15,904 nucleotides of DNA, from positions 1 to 15,904 of the forward strand of contig FLMG01002456.1 in assembly GCA_900088475.1 (NCBI GenBank), written 5' to 3'. Source of the DNA: Hyphochytrium catenoides (lineage: Eukaryota > Sar > Hyphochytriomycetes > Hyphochytriales > Hyphochytriaceae). Below are positions 1 through 10,062 of this stretch, one piece after another. A model generated the notes under the pieces. It was not told the DNA's origin. It ran no database searches and was given only the letters and a program-made list of their open reading frames with translations. The stretch's first letter is position 1. Every line of letters begins with the position of its first letter. The position numbers were made by a program, and so were the translations under genes.

Positions 1-60
1 TGGTTCTAGAGGCAATCATTATCCTACTGTCTCCTAAGAAGAGGTTTTACGGGCCCGACC

Positions 61-3000
61 ATGGCACCAAAGCCATCAGTTGGTAAAAATTTGACTCCTC
101 GATTGTTTACGGTTGAACGACAAGCGTGCCTTGACTTCATTCATTTCGGATTGCGTCGTGGGTTTTCACAGTCGTTGACTTCTTACATCCACAGGGAGAT
201 ATGCAAGCGCATTCTCGAGTCACCTGAACATTTTATTCAAGAGCTGTTACACACTGAGGTAGAATCCCTACCAGCGGAGAGCATTGAAGTTCTTCGTCTG
301 TATGCGGTACGCTCAAATCCCCATAGCCACTCCTTGTTTGTCCTCAAACTCAGATTCTTGAAAGACGGTTTTGTCATCATTTATTCTTTCTTTCCTCTGA
401 ACTTCTGACAATGCTGGCACGAAGAAGACCTCAGTATCAGAGAGGAGCCCTTATCCTACCTCTGCCCTTCTTTCACGTTTGTCCTAGGTCTCCCAATGTT
501 TTGATAATAGAATTGATTCTCATAGAACATGTGACCGCTCTCGTCTGACCGTCAGAATCACCCCCAATGGCCAAATGAGGCTTCAATAGCCGTGAATGGC
601 TCGAACCCTGGTATGAGGGCATTGCAGGTGCTCAGCCCCTGGACGACAAATGTCGTTCAGTACGCGATTTTGCAGCACGAGTTCGGAGGTACGACAAACG
701 TCTCGATAGTCAAAGAAGACTTCAGCCCACTTTGTTCAGCACCTCCTTTCCCTCAACGATATATTGCCATCCACCACTCCTATTCCTACTACACGCTACC
801 GACGTCAAAGTTCACTTGATAGTGGTCTTCATGCATTTACCTTAAGCAATTTAACGCTCAGCCCCTCTGTAACTGGCGGCCAGGTTGCCCTCCAAATCTT
901 ACACGAGCATACCCACCTGGGCTTTTTGGTAGTGTAATCACGATGCGGGATGAAGATATAAGGATACGCGCGGTAAGGCGATGCTTTGATAGCCAGACTG
1001 TATTAGCCGGCTTCTAGGTTTTAGGTCTATATCAATTCCGTAAAAGTAGTCTTACTTGACTTTCTTCTTTAGTAGTCTTACTTGACTTTCTTTGCGTCGA
1101 CTCTCAGGGTGGCTGGCAAGAAGCTCTTGTTCGCCTCATGGGCCCGCTTTTGGAAGACGTTCGAGTCTATCGAGTAGGCAGGAAGGTCCAGGGAGACTAT
1201 TTGACGATCGACATATTCCGGGACAAAGAGCGCTTTTTCTTCTCTGCCTACGAAGCACAGAGGAGCCAACAATGGTACACTTTTGTCCATAATGCACAGA
1301 TTAATGGCCTTCTGGCACCAAACTCTTTGGAAAAGGGAACGGGTAAGTCTCCTGCATCAAACGAATGAGCAAGAGGGTAACGCCTAGACAGAGCAAAGTG
1401 AGGAATGATGAACACCCATTATGAGAGTGTGGAAAATTATTATCCAAAAGCCTGTGGATGAGGTCTAACAAGGAGACTAACTACATGGATTTCTGAAGCT
1501 TCCAGTGAGCCGCCAAAGACTCCGATAGAGTTGTATAGACGACTTGCGGAGCTCGTTGCCTTAGGAAAAGCAGAAAATGTGCCAGGAGGGCGAAAGCTTG
1601 TTGTCAGAAGAAAAATTCTTCGTCTTATAAGAGAAACGAGAAAGGTAAGTTTCTCTCTCACTGGTTCGCTAGTGATACCAATTATAGAAGGTGCCAGACA
1701 GATGGAGACCTAGATCATTATTCAGAGAGTTGGCCAGCGATAAAGAAGTGGGAATGGGTCAGAAGCCAAAAGCAGACTTCATAGGAAGTAGATGAGAGGT
1801 GGACTTAGGGCAGCTGAGCAGAATGAGTCAAAACCTAGAGAGAAAGTCAGGGAAAGAGACTCAAACCAAAAAAAGAGTGGACGGAAGTGACCGGTGGCTC
1901 TGAGATTCTTTACCTCTTTATTTCTCAGGTCTGCGGTTATTATGTGACACTTACTCTGAGCGAGCTGTCACGGGGAGAGATCCTGGTAGAGGCCTTCATC
2001 CACGAAGTTGCTCGCTCCTTCTCGCTCCATGTGGGGCCTGCAATTCTCGAGAGCTTGGTGCTTGACGCTGCAGGCTTTGAGAAAATGGCTTTGCTCACTG
2101 GGGAAGGGCCACAGATGTCCGCCCACATAGCAGACCGCCTTTCGGTGTATCAAACAATCAAGAGCCAGCTAGCTAGAGGACAAGACGAAAGGAGAAAGAA
2201 GAGCTCCTTTGGGAGAGAGAAAAATCAAGTGGCGGGACGCAAGGATGCTGCGAGCGAGACGGATCTGGTGGTTCACCTAAGGAAGAAAGGAGGCCCTGGA
2301 AGACGACTTCTACGCCGCGTCGTGCATTTAGCACCTCCCGGACGAGGAAAGCGAAGATTCATTCTCACGGTTTTTGAGGTACAAAGAGCTAGCGAGACTG
2401 GGAGACAAAGACACAGACAATAGAAAACAGTGAGAAAGATACAAAGAGGGATGAAAAGAAGAGGAGGAAACGCATAGAGAGAGAAAGGGGTTAGCGTGAG
2501 ATATAGAGAAGGGAACGATTTATAAAGGGCTAACTCCTCCTCAATCTGCCCCCATCTATTAGGCAGGAGCAGGAGGAGAGCTTAGATTACTCCTGTACTG
2601 TCCAGAATCCTCTCTAAAGCTTCAGGCTTCTCTCTCACCACGAGAAAGGCTAGAGATACTAGGCAGCACCTCTTCGTCTCCCTTGGTGTGGTATCGTGAG
2701 CTCAGCAAGCGCCTGCAGCTGAAGGCAAGGAAGAGAAAGAGAGACAACCTAGCTAACGACACATTGGATAGGTAAGGATGGCATCCAGTAGGAGATTCTC
2801 AAATAGAGCATGAAGAAAATTAGAGAAGAATGAACGATATGTCCTTTTGGTGTCCTAAACCATTTTCTCATAGCTCCTTTGTGTTGGCCGTAAATCGGAC
2901 CATCTATGCACAGACAGCACGCATACCAGAGTCAAAGCGCTTCGCTAAGGTAACAAGTGAAGCCTCTTATCCTCTTCTTGCCTTGTTGTTCCCGATAAGA

Positions 3001-6000
3001 ACTTTAAGCGTAGAAGGGCTCATCAACTTATTATACATTGGACCGGTGACGTTAGAGGTTCTTATAAAGACTGTTCCCGTTTTTCTTATTCCATCATGGC
3101 TGGGCGGCGTGGGCCTACCAAATGGACCTGATGTGACAACACTATCCTTTCTCCTGTGAGTTTACTATTGTCCTTTCCTATACTGGCTGACATTATTCTC
3201 CCATGCCATTTAAGGTGACTTGCACGATGTTTGTCGTCAGCGCGGAGCCCTTGCGGCCACTCCCAGGGCTGCTATTACGTGTCTACTCCGCTGATCGGCA
3301 AGAGGAACGACGCTTGGAGTTGGTCGACAGCCTAATCTCGCAATTCCTGCGAGATACTCTTGGCGCCGATGCCCCTAACTGGCCCGCTCAGGTTGCTCGT
3401 TCTTCCACTTTACGTAGTCTCGAAACTTTACACAAACTACTGCAAGTCGTCTGGGCACTGCCTCGCCAATTGAGCGGCACCTCCGCTCCTCAGATTGGAA
3501 GAAGCCCATCAGTTATTTCTCTAAGAGAATAGTGTGCCTGGTGCCCGCAATGATCTGTTGCTATCCGAACCTTCCTTTGCAGCTTTAGTTTATTGATTGG
3601 AGCTTCTTCCTTCCTTAATGACAGAGCAAGGACGAAAGAGTCCTGGTGATCAAAACATTGGCCCAGAATTTATTCTATCAGACAGGCACAGATCAGCTCT
3701 ACTTTGGAGAGCCACCGTTATTAGAGGCAACCACAATTCAAGGGTAAGTTGCAGTCTCTGAAGTGTAGAAACACGCAGTTCTGCATTTGCCTTATTGGAA
3801 TTTCACGCCGCACTGCCACCAATGTGGCCTGTCTCTATAATACTGGTGATATCCTTTTGTTATATGTCTCCGTCTCTTGACAACATTATCCTAGTTCTCT
3901 TTAGCGTATAGCAGGGACTTCTGCCTTCCTAGTCTGCCGTTTATTTTGCTTAACTACTTTGCCTATGTTCTTTCCAAATGGTTGCCAGACCTACAACTGT
4001 GGCGCATCCAACTGTCAAACAACCATCAGAGGTACATGAGGAGGATGCTCCACGTATACGAAAGGCAGTGATACGCGCCTCGGGGTCTCCACTGCAAGAC
4101 GGAGAGATCCTCCTCTTTGCCTCTGTCGTACGAATCAGCGGCCTCATGATCTCAGTCAGCATCTACCAAAGAACCGCGGAGACAGTTACCTTGAGTAGTG
4201 CCAAAAAGGACCAAAATGGGGTCGAAAGCAGAGGCGACAGCAGAGTCGAAGAGCAGTCTTTCCGAGTTTGCCTCTATGACGCCAAGACATCCCAGTCCGT
4301 TGAAGTGCTCCTGCCCACTCTGACAGCGATTAAGGAGGTCGGACACAAGAGTTATGTTTTGAGAACTTCATATCTAACTTTCAGCTTTCTCCTGTCCTTT
4401 CCATCGCTTCTTCCTGTTTGTCCTTTACCTGGGTATGTGCAACGCTTCTCTGTTGCCTCTGCTTTTTTTGAACACTGGGTAAACCTTTTTCTTTCCAGGC
4501 TGTTGGAGCAGGGAGACAAGACTTGTTTGGCAACTCAGACCTTGCGCCGTGTGCAAAGCACGTTGCCCATTATAGGACAAACGTTTGGTACGATCAAGGT
4601 AAGGTGGGGCTACACACAGCTCAGTGGACAACTAGCTACTTCTTAGGGTAGCGTTAAGTGGAGAGAGGAAATGCACTTAGTTAACGAGCGTAAATTCACG
4701 AATAGGTTAAGACCATCGTGGGACTGAAGTTGGGTGGAAACATGAGAGCTAGTAGCATAGGCAGTGCGCCTTTCAGGAGGACCTAAATCATTTCTCTTCA
4801 CTCGCGTCACCTCTCGATCCTCAACGTAGATGGCGTTTTTTCAGCACGGATAGACCGCGATCGGCTTTTCAGTCGAGAGAAGGTGACGCCCGCAAATAAA
4901 GTGGGAGAGGCAGATGCTGAGGCCAACAAGGCGGTGCTTATGAAAGAGGGTAAGGAGAAAGCTTCTCGCAAGCTTGTACTGAACTAACATGCTCTGTTCG
5001 TCCTTCTGCCGTCTTTGTCGCTCATTTCGCTGCTCAGCCTCCAAACGCGGGGTCAAGGTCTTATCCTGCGTGACGAAGGTTTCTGGCATCATCATGATGG
5101 CCACGGTCTTTGATGAAACTATGGTTGACGAAAGCGAAGGGGAGAGTGAAGCGTCCTTCTCCAAGATTGTTCCCACTATGCGATTCCAGCTCTATGAGAG
5201 GGGAACCAGCAACAAATATGTAAGTTGTGGAATTTGCTTCCCAAGAACACCGTACATGGTGTCTCCAACTTGTCTTCATTAGCTTTTGCCGTCCTGGTTA
5301 CACCCGTTTAAGTTCCTTACCTGGTAGTTTACCGTCCAACCTCGCGACCCTCTGGGCTCTCACATCCTTTCGCAGGTGCTTGAAGTCCATGGTACAGAAA
5401 TGAAGGAGGTTATAGGCAAGGAATTCGCCCTATATCGTAAGGATTCACGCAAGCATCTCGCCAGCTTTATACTCGACAAGCTGCGCCTTTATCACGACCG
5501 GAGCACAGGAGTCACGAAACTCATCTTGCCGTCTTCCCTTTCCTCTATGGATATAAGTGGACTGGACAACTCTCCAATGGGCAGGCCGCTAGTAGAGAAG
5601 AACAGAAGTTCCGAACACGGGCAGGAGGTCTTCTCTGGTGTTATCACGGTCGGGGAGAAGGTAACAACAGGAGGTGGGGAATCGGCCGAGACTGTGATGG
5701 TACACGCCTTCTTGGTACCTGACAAGAAGAAGGAACTTGGAGAAGAGGAGGAAGGACAGCAGACTGGAGGAGAGGTTTCGCCTCACCCAGGCTTGAAGCT
5801 AAATATTTATTATCCGAAGAGCAGCATCTCGCAGGACTTATGGATATCGGGTTCGTCCTGCCAGCACTATCTGGGATGCAGTGCAGCCGTAGCCTTAGAA
5901 CGGCCAGAAGCACTAAAAGCCGCCGTTCGGGAGCTCTGTGGCCATCTAAGGCATGCTAAAGGAGCCATAAGTCCTGAATCGAAGGAAGGTCATGAGTCTG

Positions 6001-6592
6001 GACGGCGGCTTCACTTGGAGTTTGACTTTGATGAGTGTCAGAGAAAGTACCACGGCTTCAGTATGCTTGCTCGATCTTCCAGCTCTGAAGAACTATTGGA
6101 GCAAGAGTTGAGGGACTCCAGCCTAGCGCAATCAAATGATCTTACTAGCGGGAGCCTCGCCCGTGGACTGGCTCGTAGCTCGTTCACGAAGTTGGTCATT
6201 GATTCTCAAAGTAAGTCTTTCCTTTAAATTTAATACCTCTGGCTTCTGGATGGCATGCTGGTGACCATTTCCTCGATACAGGCTGCTCCCTTCTCTAACG
6301 TTTACCATGCTTTCATCCAGGTTTGGATCATCAAGGCCGCTACCTAAGAGCGGTAATCTGTGCCGTCACGGAGGGTGATGCGTTGGTAGGCCTGGAGGTT
6401 CACATATACTATCCAGCTGTCTTCCGCTTCGGCACCGTGACAATTCACAAGCACCAACTAGAAGAGCTCTCGCTCACTTCTCTCGCCCAGCTTCGGCCAG
6501 ACATTCTTAACGGGATCCTCTACAACCTTACAGTGTCCGTTTCTGGAGAGAAGTTGGATATCATTTATCAGCCTTTTCCGTCCGTTAGGTAG
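61..6592 (+). CDS. Large multi-exon protein made of about nine degenerate beta-rich modules; family not recognised
   Basis: Proposed exons: 61-367, 884-972, 1108-1342, 1499-1644, 1929-2378, 2563-2771, 2874-2949, 3215-3511, 3625-3743, 3989-4355 (or 4337), 4499-4598, 4830-4949, 5038-5219, 5376-6210, 6321-6592. The phases join without a stop and give about 1,267 residues ending in TAG. The start has a strong ACCATGG context and an in-frame TAA at 34-36. From 1108 onward the chain is supported by good donors (mostly GTAAGT or GTAAGG) and by repeated sequence in the product. Weak points are the donor at 368 (GTTTTG), the small exon 884-972, and the donors at 2379 (GTACAA), 3512 (GTTATT) and 4338/4356. 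The product has no signal peptide, membrane span or catalytic motif that I can see. Modules repeat a hydrophobic strand (TLTLSE, ILTVFE, VSVSIYQR, MATVFDE) followed by a strand such as ILVEAF, LRLLLYCPESS, LRVYSADR, VCLYDAKTS, LNIYYPKSS or VHIYYPAV. A helix (YRRLAEL, WYRELSKRL, ILDKLRL) and a closing strand (KLVVRRKIL, FVLAVNRTI) come next. I infer a scaffold or binding protein; no function is assigned. Confidence 0.72.
368..883 (+). other. Proposed first intron of the modular gene; boundaries weak
   Basis: This 516-base stretch has no convincing coding content. A 75-codon open frame at 592-819 shows no module-like sequence and lacks good splice sites. The proposed donor GTTTTG is poor, but it gives phase 1, matching the phase needed at the CAG acceptor ending at 883. 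The exon after it (884-972) ends at a good GTAAGG donor in phase 0, as the next exon at 1108 requires. Another small exon could lie inside this stretch. Confidence 0.35.
1045..1092 (+). repeat. Two 22-base direct repeats, period 26, upstream of a 3' splice site
   Basis: Identical 22-base copies lie at 1045-1066 and 1071-1092, separated by four bases (CTTT). Both read AGTAGTCTTACTTG followed by a pyrimidine run. They sit in the intron just before the CAG acceptor at 1105-1107 of the exon starting at 1108. The second copy forms part of that acceptor's pyrimidine tract. This looks like a recent small tandem duplication. Confidence 0.9.
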
Positions 6593-6825
6593 CATTACTT
6601 TTTAGCTGCTAATTGAACATTGAGACGCTGGTTTTACTGAGAGCTTTTATGCTGGCTTCTTCGTGCCAGTGACCATCATCCGTTATATAGGTCTAAGTCT
6701 TGATGGGTCCTATAGCTAGGGCTCAGGTGTGCACAAATCAACGGTCACAACAAGTAGGGTGATAGAAACTCCTTCCGGTGTCTGCACCAACAACATACAA
6801 ATTTCTAGTCGACGTAATCTAAAAG
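6593..6825. other. Convergent intergenic spacer
   Basis: These 233 bases lie between the stop codons of two converging genes and must hold both 3' untranslated regions. I see no canonical AATAAA on either strand and no RNA gene. Confidence 0.5.
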
Positions 6826-8732
6826 TTAGCGGCTCCGATAGTCATAAGTACTTCCTGACTTCTGCAGGCCGCTTTCATACTCTTCCGGATAATGTTTCCT
6901 CCAGGCCGCACCCAGCTCCTCATAGGAGTTGGGATGAGTCAAGTTCAAAGCGGCCGGATCCTCAGCCCACTGATAAGGTTCGGGAAGAGAAATTGTTCAG
7001 CCAAGCCCGAAAAGGTATGTTCAATTCAGCAGAAGCAGCTGAGCACTTCTGTAGACGGAAAGTCCCACTTACCAAGACAAACACCGACGCGACTGCAGCC
7101 TGAATGGCGTTCATCGAAACCCGTGCTATGGAGTACCCAATGAGAATGCCGCCTATGCAAAGTACTGCCTGTGGGTTTGCAATTCCGTTCCATTTCTCGC
7201 TGTTGGCCTCTGTATCGCCAGCCAACACAACCCCCAAGTAGCCATTGAGAGCTCCAGTTGATAGGCAAGCTAGCCAGAAGACGTTATCAATAAGCGTGTC
7301 GTTAACAATAGCTGACCAGCCCCTGTTTGCGAAGAGCTCAAAGACCTAGAAACAGCACACAGCACGAAAACGAGTACATTGATTGCTGTGAGATTGTGAG
7401 CCTATGCATCTCTGGCATGGAATTACTTACATGACTTCCTGCTGTCAGGAAGGAGTATCCGTAGACTCCGACGTAGACATATGCGTACTTGTTGATGTAC
7501 TTGACGGCCTCTTCAATGCAACGGATGATACACGCCGCACAGCAAAGAACACACGCCGCCACACAGTTACCAGAATTCTGAGAAGCCCTTGAAGCCGATT
7601 CAAATATGGAGCGGATGGTCTCAAGGATCGCCACTAGCAAAGCTCCGAAGGCGACGCTGCCCAGAGACAGCGTCCAGGCACGAAGCCAAGCTCCAATGGT
7701 GACAAAGCCGTGCTGGCCCTTCACCCACCAGTTTCCCACTACTCCCGCAACCGTCACAATGACGGTGCCCGCAATGGTGGCTTGAACAAAACAGAACAAG
7801 AGAAGCATCGCGACAAAGATCCCTAAGAAGGCGGGAAGTGTATGAGCTTGTAATCTCTTCAAAGACGACTCCCATTACCAGGCTTACTTACCCGCAGTGG
7901 TACCGGCGTCTTTGCCTAGTCGGCACGAACCATCAACAGGGTCGCAGTCTACAAAGGTAGACCAGTCAGGATTTGTGTGAGCGACAATACCGTAAAGGCT
8001 CAGGACCCATGTCAGGTACCAGGCCATTTGTATGAAGCTGGTCAAGAGCGCTAGGCCAATGACAAGAGGATGAGACATGATGGCCTTGCAAGCCACTTTC
8101 AGGTTCTTCGCAGCAAAGCGGATCCTTCTCTGTGAAAAGCCGAAGCTGGTTAAACATTTGGAACGGACCCACCACGGACACATTCTTGTCACTTACCCAG
8201 TTGCAACATAGGAACAAAAGCTCTAACAGAAACAATATACCGAAGGCCACTCCTGGCCAAAAGTAGGTTGTGCTCCAGCCAGGCTGGTCTTTCAGATGCA
8301 AGGTGATTAGGACGCCCGAGGCCGCTGTCACTGCAAGCACCATGAAGATGGACAGCCAAATTAGGAGCTCCCCAGTAAGAATCATCACGACCAGCCAAGC
8401 GAGTGAGATTCCTATGGCAATTAGTGCTAGATAGGCGAAGTTGGCCATGAGAAGTGACATTCCACTGCTCCCTTCAGTTTCGACGGACTTTGTAGCATCC
8501 TACAGCAATTGATGTCAGTGCTGCAAGCGGGATTTGCAAAAGCCAACTTTGTGAAGAAAAAAAATGATAGACTTACGATGACATCGCTGCCGTACATTGC
8601 AGCGAAGACAATCGCCACTATGAGGGAGCCGAGGAATAAGAGGGTAAAAAAGAAGTCATTGCATTCCCGCTTGATCTTCCCTCCTTTCATGGGAGGCTCC
8701 TCAGCTTCATTGTAATAGTAGCCCGCTTCCAT
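6826..8732 (-). CDS. Choline transporter-like protein (CTL/SLC44 family, PNS1-type)
   Basis: Exons on the minus strand are 8732-8577, 8499-8197, 8129-7892, 7822-7431, 7345-7073 and 6969-6826. They join in phase to 501 residues ending in TAA. Introns are 67-103 nt, all with GTAAGT donors. About ten hydrophobic spans can be seen: near residues 27-47, 70-91, 95-118, 130-152, 174-200 and 234-260, plus four more up to about 450. Family marks include CNDFFF before the first span, the block NKYAYVYVGVYGYSFLTAGS that leads into VFELF, the block GYSIARVSMNAIQAAVASVF, and WAEDPAAL followed by HPNSYEEL at the C-terminus. The loop after the first span is only about 20 residues. This matches fungal PNS1-like members (about 540 residues) rather than animal SLC44 proteins, which carry a large outer loop. 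Family members are multi-span membrane proteins; choline or ethanolamine transport is shown for some animal members, while the role of PNS1 is unclear, so the substrate is inferred only. The start chosen is the ATG at 8732, just before MEAGYYYNEAEEPP. The frame stays open upstream to an ATG at 9095. Confidence 0.92.
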
Positions 8733-9095
8733 GATGGCTGTCGTCAGCGGTCGGGCGTCGTGATCAACTAGGTGGCACTCTGTCAAGACCAAGCCTGAAG
8801 ACTTGGACCTTGTCCTCCTGGATCCTGTTTGCTTGTTGTTATCGTTTTTGGGAAGTGTGCGTCTTTCTCTCAATGAATACTCTTGCAGCTCTTGGAAATC
8901 TTTGATTGAGGACAAAGCTTCATGACTATGCCGCGGTCCTGGGTTACTCTTTCTGCATGTGATCAGAGGGGACACAATGACTCTGTCCGCCTTCTCGTCT
9001 CTATGGTTCGCTGTGGACAGGTAGAGCCGTAGAGCACGATAAATGAGTGTCCAGTCTAGGCTTGCCTGACCGGTAGCGGCTCCCTTTGGGCCCAC
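8733..9095 (-). other. Open frame extending the transporter N-terminus by 121 codons; probably 5' leader
   Basis: The transporter's first-exon frame remains open upstream to an ATG at 9095. The extra 121 residues are polar and basic, with no recognisable motif. CTL proteins often have a cytoplasmic N-terminal tail, and PNS1-type tails can be about 100 residues, so translation from 9095 is possible. I prefer the ATG at 8732 because the sequence after it (acidic and tyrosine-rich, then K/R-rich before the first span) looks like a natural CTL N-terminus. The remaining 101 bases (9096-9196) up to the next gene show nothing I can identify. Confidence 0.35.
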
Positions 9096-9196
9096 AACTG
9101 TATGAGGAACGGGCGGTTGTAGATGATAGATGATGACTCTTCACAATTCACAAGGATGCCCGAGTTGTCCACCTGACGGATGACCTCACACGGAGA

Positions 9197-9469
9197 TTAT
9201 TGTGGAGCCATCAATAGAGCCAGCCTGGTCCCCTTTCTCCCCCTATAGGAGTGTCCTTTATACAATCGCTCTACTGTCTTGAAAGGACTACTTTCTGCTC
9301 CCTGTGGCGCGAGTCCACCGTCCTTAGCCCTTCCTTCCTTTCTGATGTACAGTGGTAGCACTATGGCTCCCAACACCCAGCAAAGAAAACCCGCCAATAT
9401 CGGGAGAGGAGCCCAAGCTATTTGGTACTGGGGTAATAAAGGTATACTACTAAGGACACTCATGCCCAT
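9197..9469 (-). CDS. Possible small single-span membrane protein (90 residues)
   Basis: The frame runs uninterrupted from an ATG to TAA. It starts MGMSVLSSIPLLPQYQ. One hydrophobic segment of about 23 residues follows at residues 19-42 (LPILAGFLCWVLGAIVLPLYI), then a basic stretch (RKEGRAK) and a soluble, basic tail. A clear membrane span followed at once by positive charges suggests an N-out/C-in or organellar inner-membrane anchor; this is inferred. A second in-frame ATG is codon 3. The gene lies upstream of the transporter on the same strand, and a TATAAA sequence sits about 60 bases before its start. I do not recognise the family. It could be a chance frame: 90 codons is not long enough to be decisive, but the ordered composition favours a real gene. 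Confidence 0.42.
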   Translation of the reverse strand: MGMSVLSSIPLLPQYQIAWAPLPILAGFLCWVLGAIVLPLYIRKEGRAKDGGLAPQGAESSPFKTVERLYKGHSYRGRKGTRLALLMAPQ

Positions 9470-10062
9470 GTAGAAGGTGACAATGCTGTGATGGTGCTGT
9501 GCTGGCTGGGAGTGGCCCTTGAGCCCTACTTTATAGTTTACAGTGGCCCAACGATAGGACGATGGAACCCTGCTGTTCAGAAGGAAGACTCGCTTGAAGC
9601 TGTCATGTTAAGAGGCCTGATATAGTCGCGTTAGGCATGCCAGCGTTCAGTGGCGGCACTATGCGAGCGCTTTGAACTTTGAAGCGTTGCAAGGTGAGTA
9701 CTTCTTGTGAAAGATCCTATAGAACTGGTAGGGATAGTTGACTGGCAATCATGAGATCATGAGGAGGACATCCCTGTCTATTGGCCATAGCTCTGCAGCT
9801 CGTGGTACTCTAGTTACCTCATAGCGTCATTGTTTCATAGCTAACCAGCAGCAACATCGATGGCTCATAAGGATGACGACCTACAGACGGGATTTAAGCA
9901 GGAAGCATGGTTTGCATTTCGCTGCCGATCTTCGTCCACAGCAACAGAGATGACGAAGTTTTGGCATGTCAATGCTCTAGTGTAGAGTAAAGAACACGAG
10001 TCCAACCACCTACTGTCAACGTTGCTGAACGCTCCTTGCGTTGCGGCTATATTACGCTGGGT
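9470..10062. other. Divergent intergenic region, likely a shared promoter area
   Basis: These 593 bases separate the small minus-strand frame from the plus-strand coiled-coil gene. I see no convincing coding sequence. Two tiny tandem repeats are visible: CTTTGAA twice at 9670-9683 and ATCATGAG twice at 9748-9763. Their role, if any, is unknown. The plus-strand gene's frame is closed by an in-frame TAA at 9988, so its start is not likely to lie further upstream unless there is an unseen leader intron. Confidence 0.5.
9530..9535 (-). promoter_or_regulatory. TATA-like element upstream of the small membrane-protein frame
   Basis: The minus strand reads ACTATAAAGT here, about 60 bases before the ATG at 9469. 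That spacing suits a TATA box with a leader of about 30 nt. A six-base match is weak evidence by itself. Confidence 0.3.

Larger units (their letters stand above)
274..6583 (+). repeat. Array of about nine degenerate protein modules inside the first gene
   Basis: The module's central strand can be placed by eye at these coding positions: near 286 (LRLYAVRSNPHSHS), 1225-1275 (FFFSAYEAQRS), 1980-2025 (ILVEAFIHEVARS), 2581-2625 (LRLLLYCPESS), 3260-3310 (LLLRVYSADRQ), 4257-4310 (FRVCLYDAKTSQS), 5180-5215 (MRFQLYERGTSNK), 5790-5840 (LKLNIYYPKSSIS) and 6390-6430 (LEVHIYYPAVFR). Before each lies a strand rich in V, I and L, often ending in E. A loop of a few residues, or up to about 40 acidic and polar residues in the sixth to eighth modules, separates the two strands. 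After the central strand comes a short L-rich strand, an amphipathic helix and a basic closing strand. The copies are protein-level similarities; I saw no obvious nucleotide similarity between them. The first copy is split by a poorly defined intron and is the least certain. Confidence 0.6.

Noticed and set aside
592-819. 75-codon plus-strand frame as an extra exon or gene.
   Set aside because: It has no module-like sequence, no good flanking splice sites and no recognisable protein features.
4379-4432. Small exon between a CAG and a GTATGT donor in the modular gene.
   Set aside because: The stretch is almost purely pyrimidine (CTTTCTCCTGTCC-like) and fits a 3' splice tract; including it does not improve any module.
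9130-9176. Possible C/D-box snoRNA on the plus strand: ATGATGA at 9130-9136 and CTGA at 9173-9176.
   Set aside because: There is no pairing terminal stem outside the boxes, and short box matches like these are common by chance.
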